Below, piece by piece: positions 63,147-64,000 of a stretch of 64,000 nt of DNA; the first letter of the stretch is position 1, and each line of letters starts with the position of its first letter. A model generated the notes under the pieces. It did no database searches, was not told the origin of the DNA, and worked only from the letters and a program-made list of their open reading frames with translations. A program made the translations under genes and the position numbers. The stretch comes from Macrotrachela quadricornifera. Taxonomy: Eukaryota; Rotifera; Eurotatoria; Philodinida; Philodinidae. The stretch covers positions 181,849-245,848 of the forward strand of contig JAJEKB010020464.1 in NCBI GenBank assembly GCA_022393335.1, in the 5' to 3' direction.

Positions 63147-64000
63147 TCAACGTAAAATATTAAGATTTATATCTCTTTGAGCATCAATTAAAACTGATGC
63201 TGTTCGTTTTTGTTTTTTCATTTCTTCGATATAAATTCGTCGAAGAATTTTAAATGCTTCTAATGTAGCATAAGGCATTTGTGTTAATGGATCAAAATAT
63301 TGTGCTGGCATTCCTGTTATTGGACATAAACGACGATGATGACGATTTGATGAATTTAATTTTGAAAATGTTTCATTATATGTTTGGATATTTGTAAATG
63401 ATACAAATGTACGTGAATATCGTTCTGGTATTAATTCAAGTTGATAATTTTCATCAAGTAAATCATTATATTGATCATTTGATTCATTAGATATTGTCAT
63501 TGAACTTGTACAAATACGTGGACATTCTTGAATTAGTTTCATACGTTTAATTTCTTTTTTTTTCAATTCAATTTGTTGATATGCCTCTGAAAAAAGTAAT
63601 TGTTTTATCTGTTGTTTTTTTTTGAAAATAAAAATTTCTTACCTAATGATTCAAGATTAATTTCCTCTAGAAAAAGAAAAAGAAAAAGAAAAATTAAATT
63701 AAAATATAATTTTATTTACCAGTTATTTTAGCTTCTTCAAGTAATTCTTCTTGTGTAAGTTTTCGTACTTCACGAGTATTTCTTAATGATGCAACACCTT
63801 TCAGATAAACACGACGTTCTTGTCGTTCTTTTTGTCGTTTTTCAAGTTCAACTCGTTTAACACTAGTTGATTTACGTAATGTTTTTGCTTCTACAAATAA
63901 TACAAAAATTATTTTTTCTTGTTATGTAAATAAATTTCCTTTACCAATTTTTGGTGTATTAGCTTTTTTTTGTTGTTGTCGAGTTAATTTTAAATCTCCT
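63147..64000 (-). CDS. VPS72: VPS72/YL1, SRCAP/TIP60 complex subunit (5' part beyond window)
   Basis: Minus-strand gene with stop at 63147, running off the window edge; at least four exons are visible (about 63945-64000, 63720-63890, a short one near 63650-63666, and the last one 63147-63584). The N-terminal-side text is basic and helical (KRQKERQERRVYLKGVASL, TREVRKLTQEELLEEAKIT, EEINLESEAYQQIELKKKEI). The last exon has the YL1 C-terminal motif CPITGMPAQYFDPLT followed by YATLEAFKILR. VPS72 binds the H2A.Z-H2B dimer and is a subunit of the SRCAP/SWR1 and TIP60 complexes that deposit H2A.Z. The H2A.Z-binding N terminus is outside the window. Confidence 0.9.

Overview
The window is a stretch of AT-rich animal nuclear DNA: spliceosomal genes with mostly short GT-AG introns, metazoan signalling and cilia genes, and dense DNA-transposon debris. 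A bdelloid rotifer (Rotaria/Adineta-like) is my best guess. The reasons are the codon and intron style, an intronless bacterial-type acetyltransferase between ordinary animal genes, an R-S-E ADP-ribosyltransferase, an 84-nt-exon LRR array and the wide mix of decayed TE families. This is inference; nothing in the window names the species.

Layout. 1-3.8 kb: gene edges plus TA-flanked inverted-repeat MITEs and a Tc1 transposase relic. 3.8-10.0 kb (-): a RIM/Piccolo/Fife-type active-zone scaffold (PDZ + C2) in nine exons. 11.0-14.1 kb (-): a CDC14 dual-specificity phosphatase carrying a 228-nt, frame-symmetric exon with two C2H2-type zinc fingers. 17.9-35.2 kb is a compact gene block: DNAJB13 (+), Mpo1/DUF962 (-), LEG1 (-), a TSNAXIP1-like protein (+), CCDC77 (-), VPS37 (+), a GNAT acetyltransferase (+), a RAD51AP1 homologue (+) and atypical PKC (+). 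The last four run head to tail at spacings of 209, 41 and 147 bp. From 35 to 55 kb the DNA is mobile-element and repeat territory: a piggyBac-like MITE, an LRR exon array broken by a 10-N assembly gap, a hAT MITE made of TTCGGG-type hexamers, a decayed RTE-type LINE, foldback minisatellites, a mariner/maT element with one nonsense codon, and a 1.2-kb element with 8-bp target duplications and a nested palindrome. 55-59 kb (-): an ADP-ribosyltransferase gene. 63.1 kb to the end (-): VPS72/YL1, running off the window.

Functional themes. Several genes concern cilia and centrosomes (DNAJB13, TSNAXIP1-like, CCDC77), polarity and membrane traffic (aPKC, VPS37, the RIM/Piccolo-like scaffold), and chromosome biology (CDC14, RAD51AP1, VPS72). 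They look like ordinary host housekeeping genes, not one pathway. For the multi-exon genes whose exons I summed (scaffold, DNAJB13, TSNAXIP1-like, VPS37, RAD51AP1, aPKC, ADP-ribosyltransferase) the lengths and phases close exactly, so those gene models are firm as splice models. The most unusual items are the zinc-finger exon inside CDC14, the RAD51AP1 homologue, the bacterial-type GNAT gene, and an LRR gene apparently split by about 9 kb of transposons.
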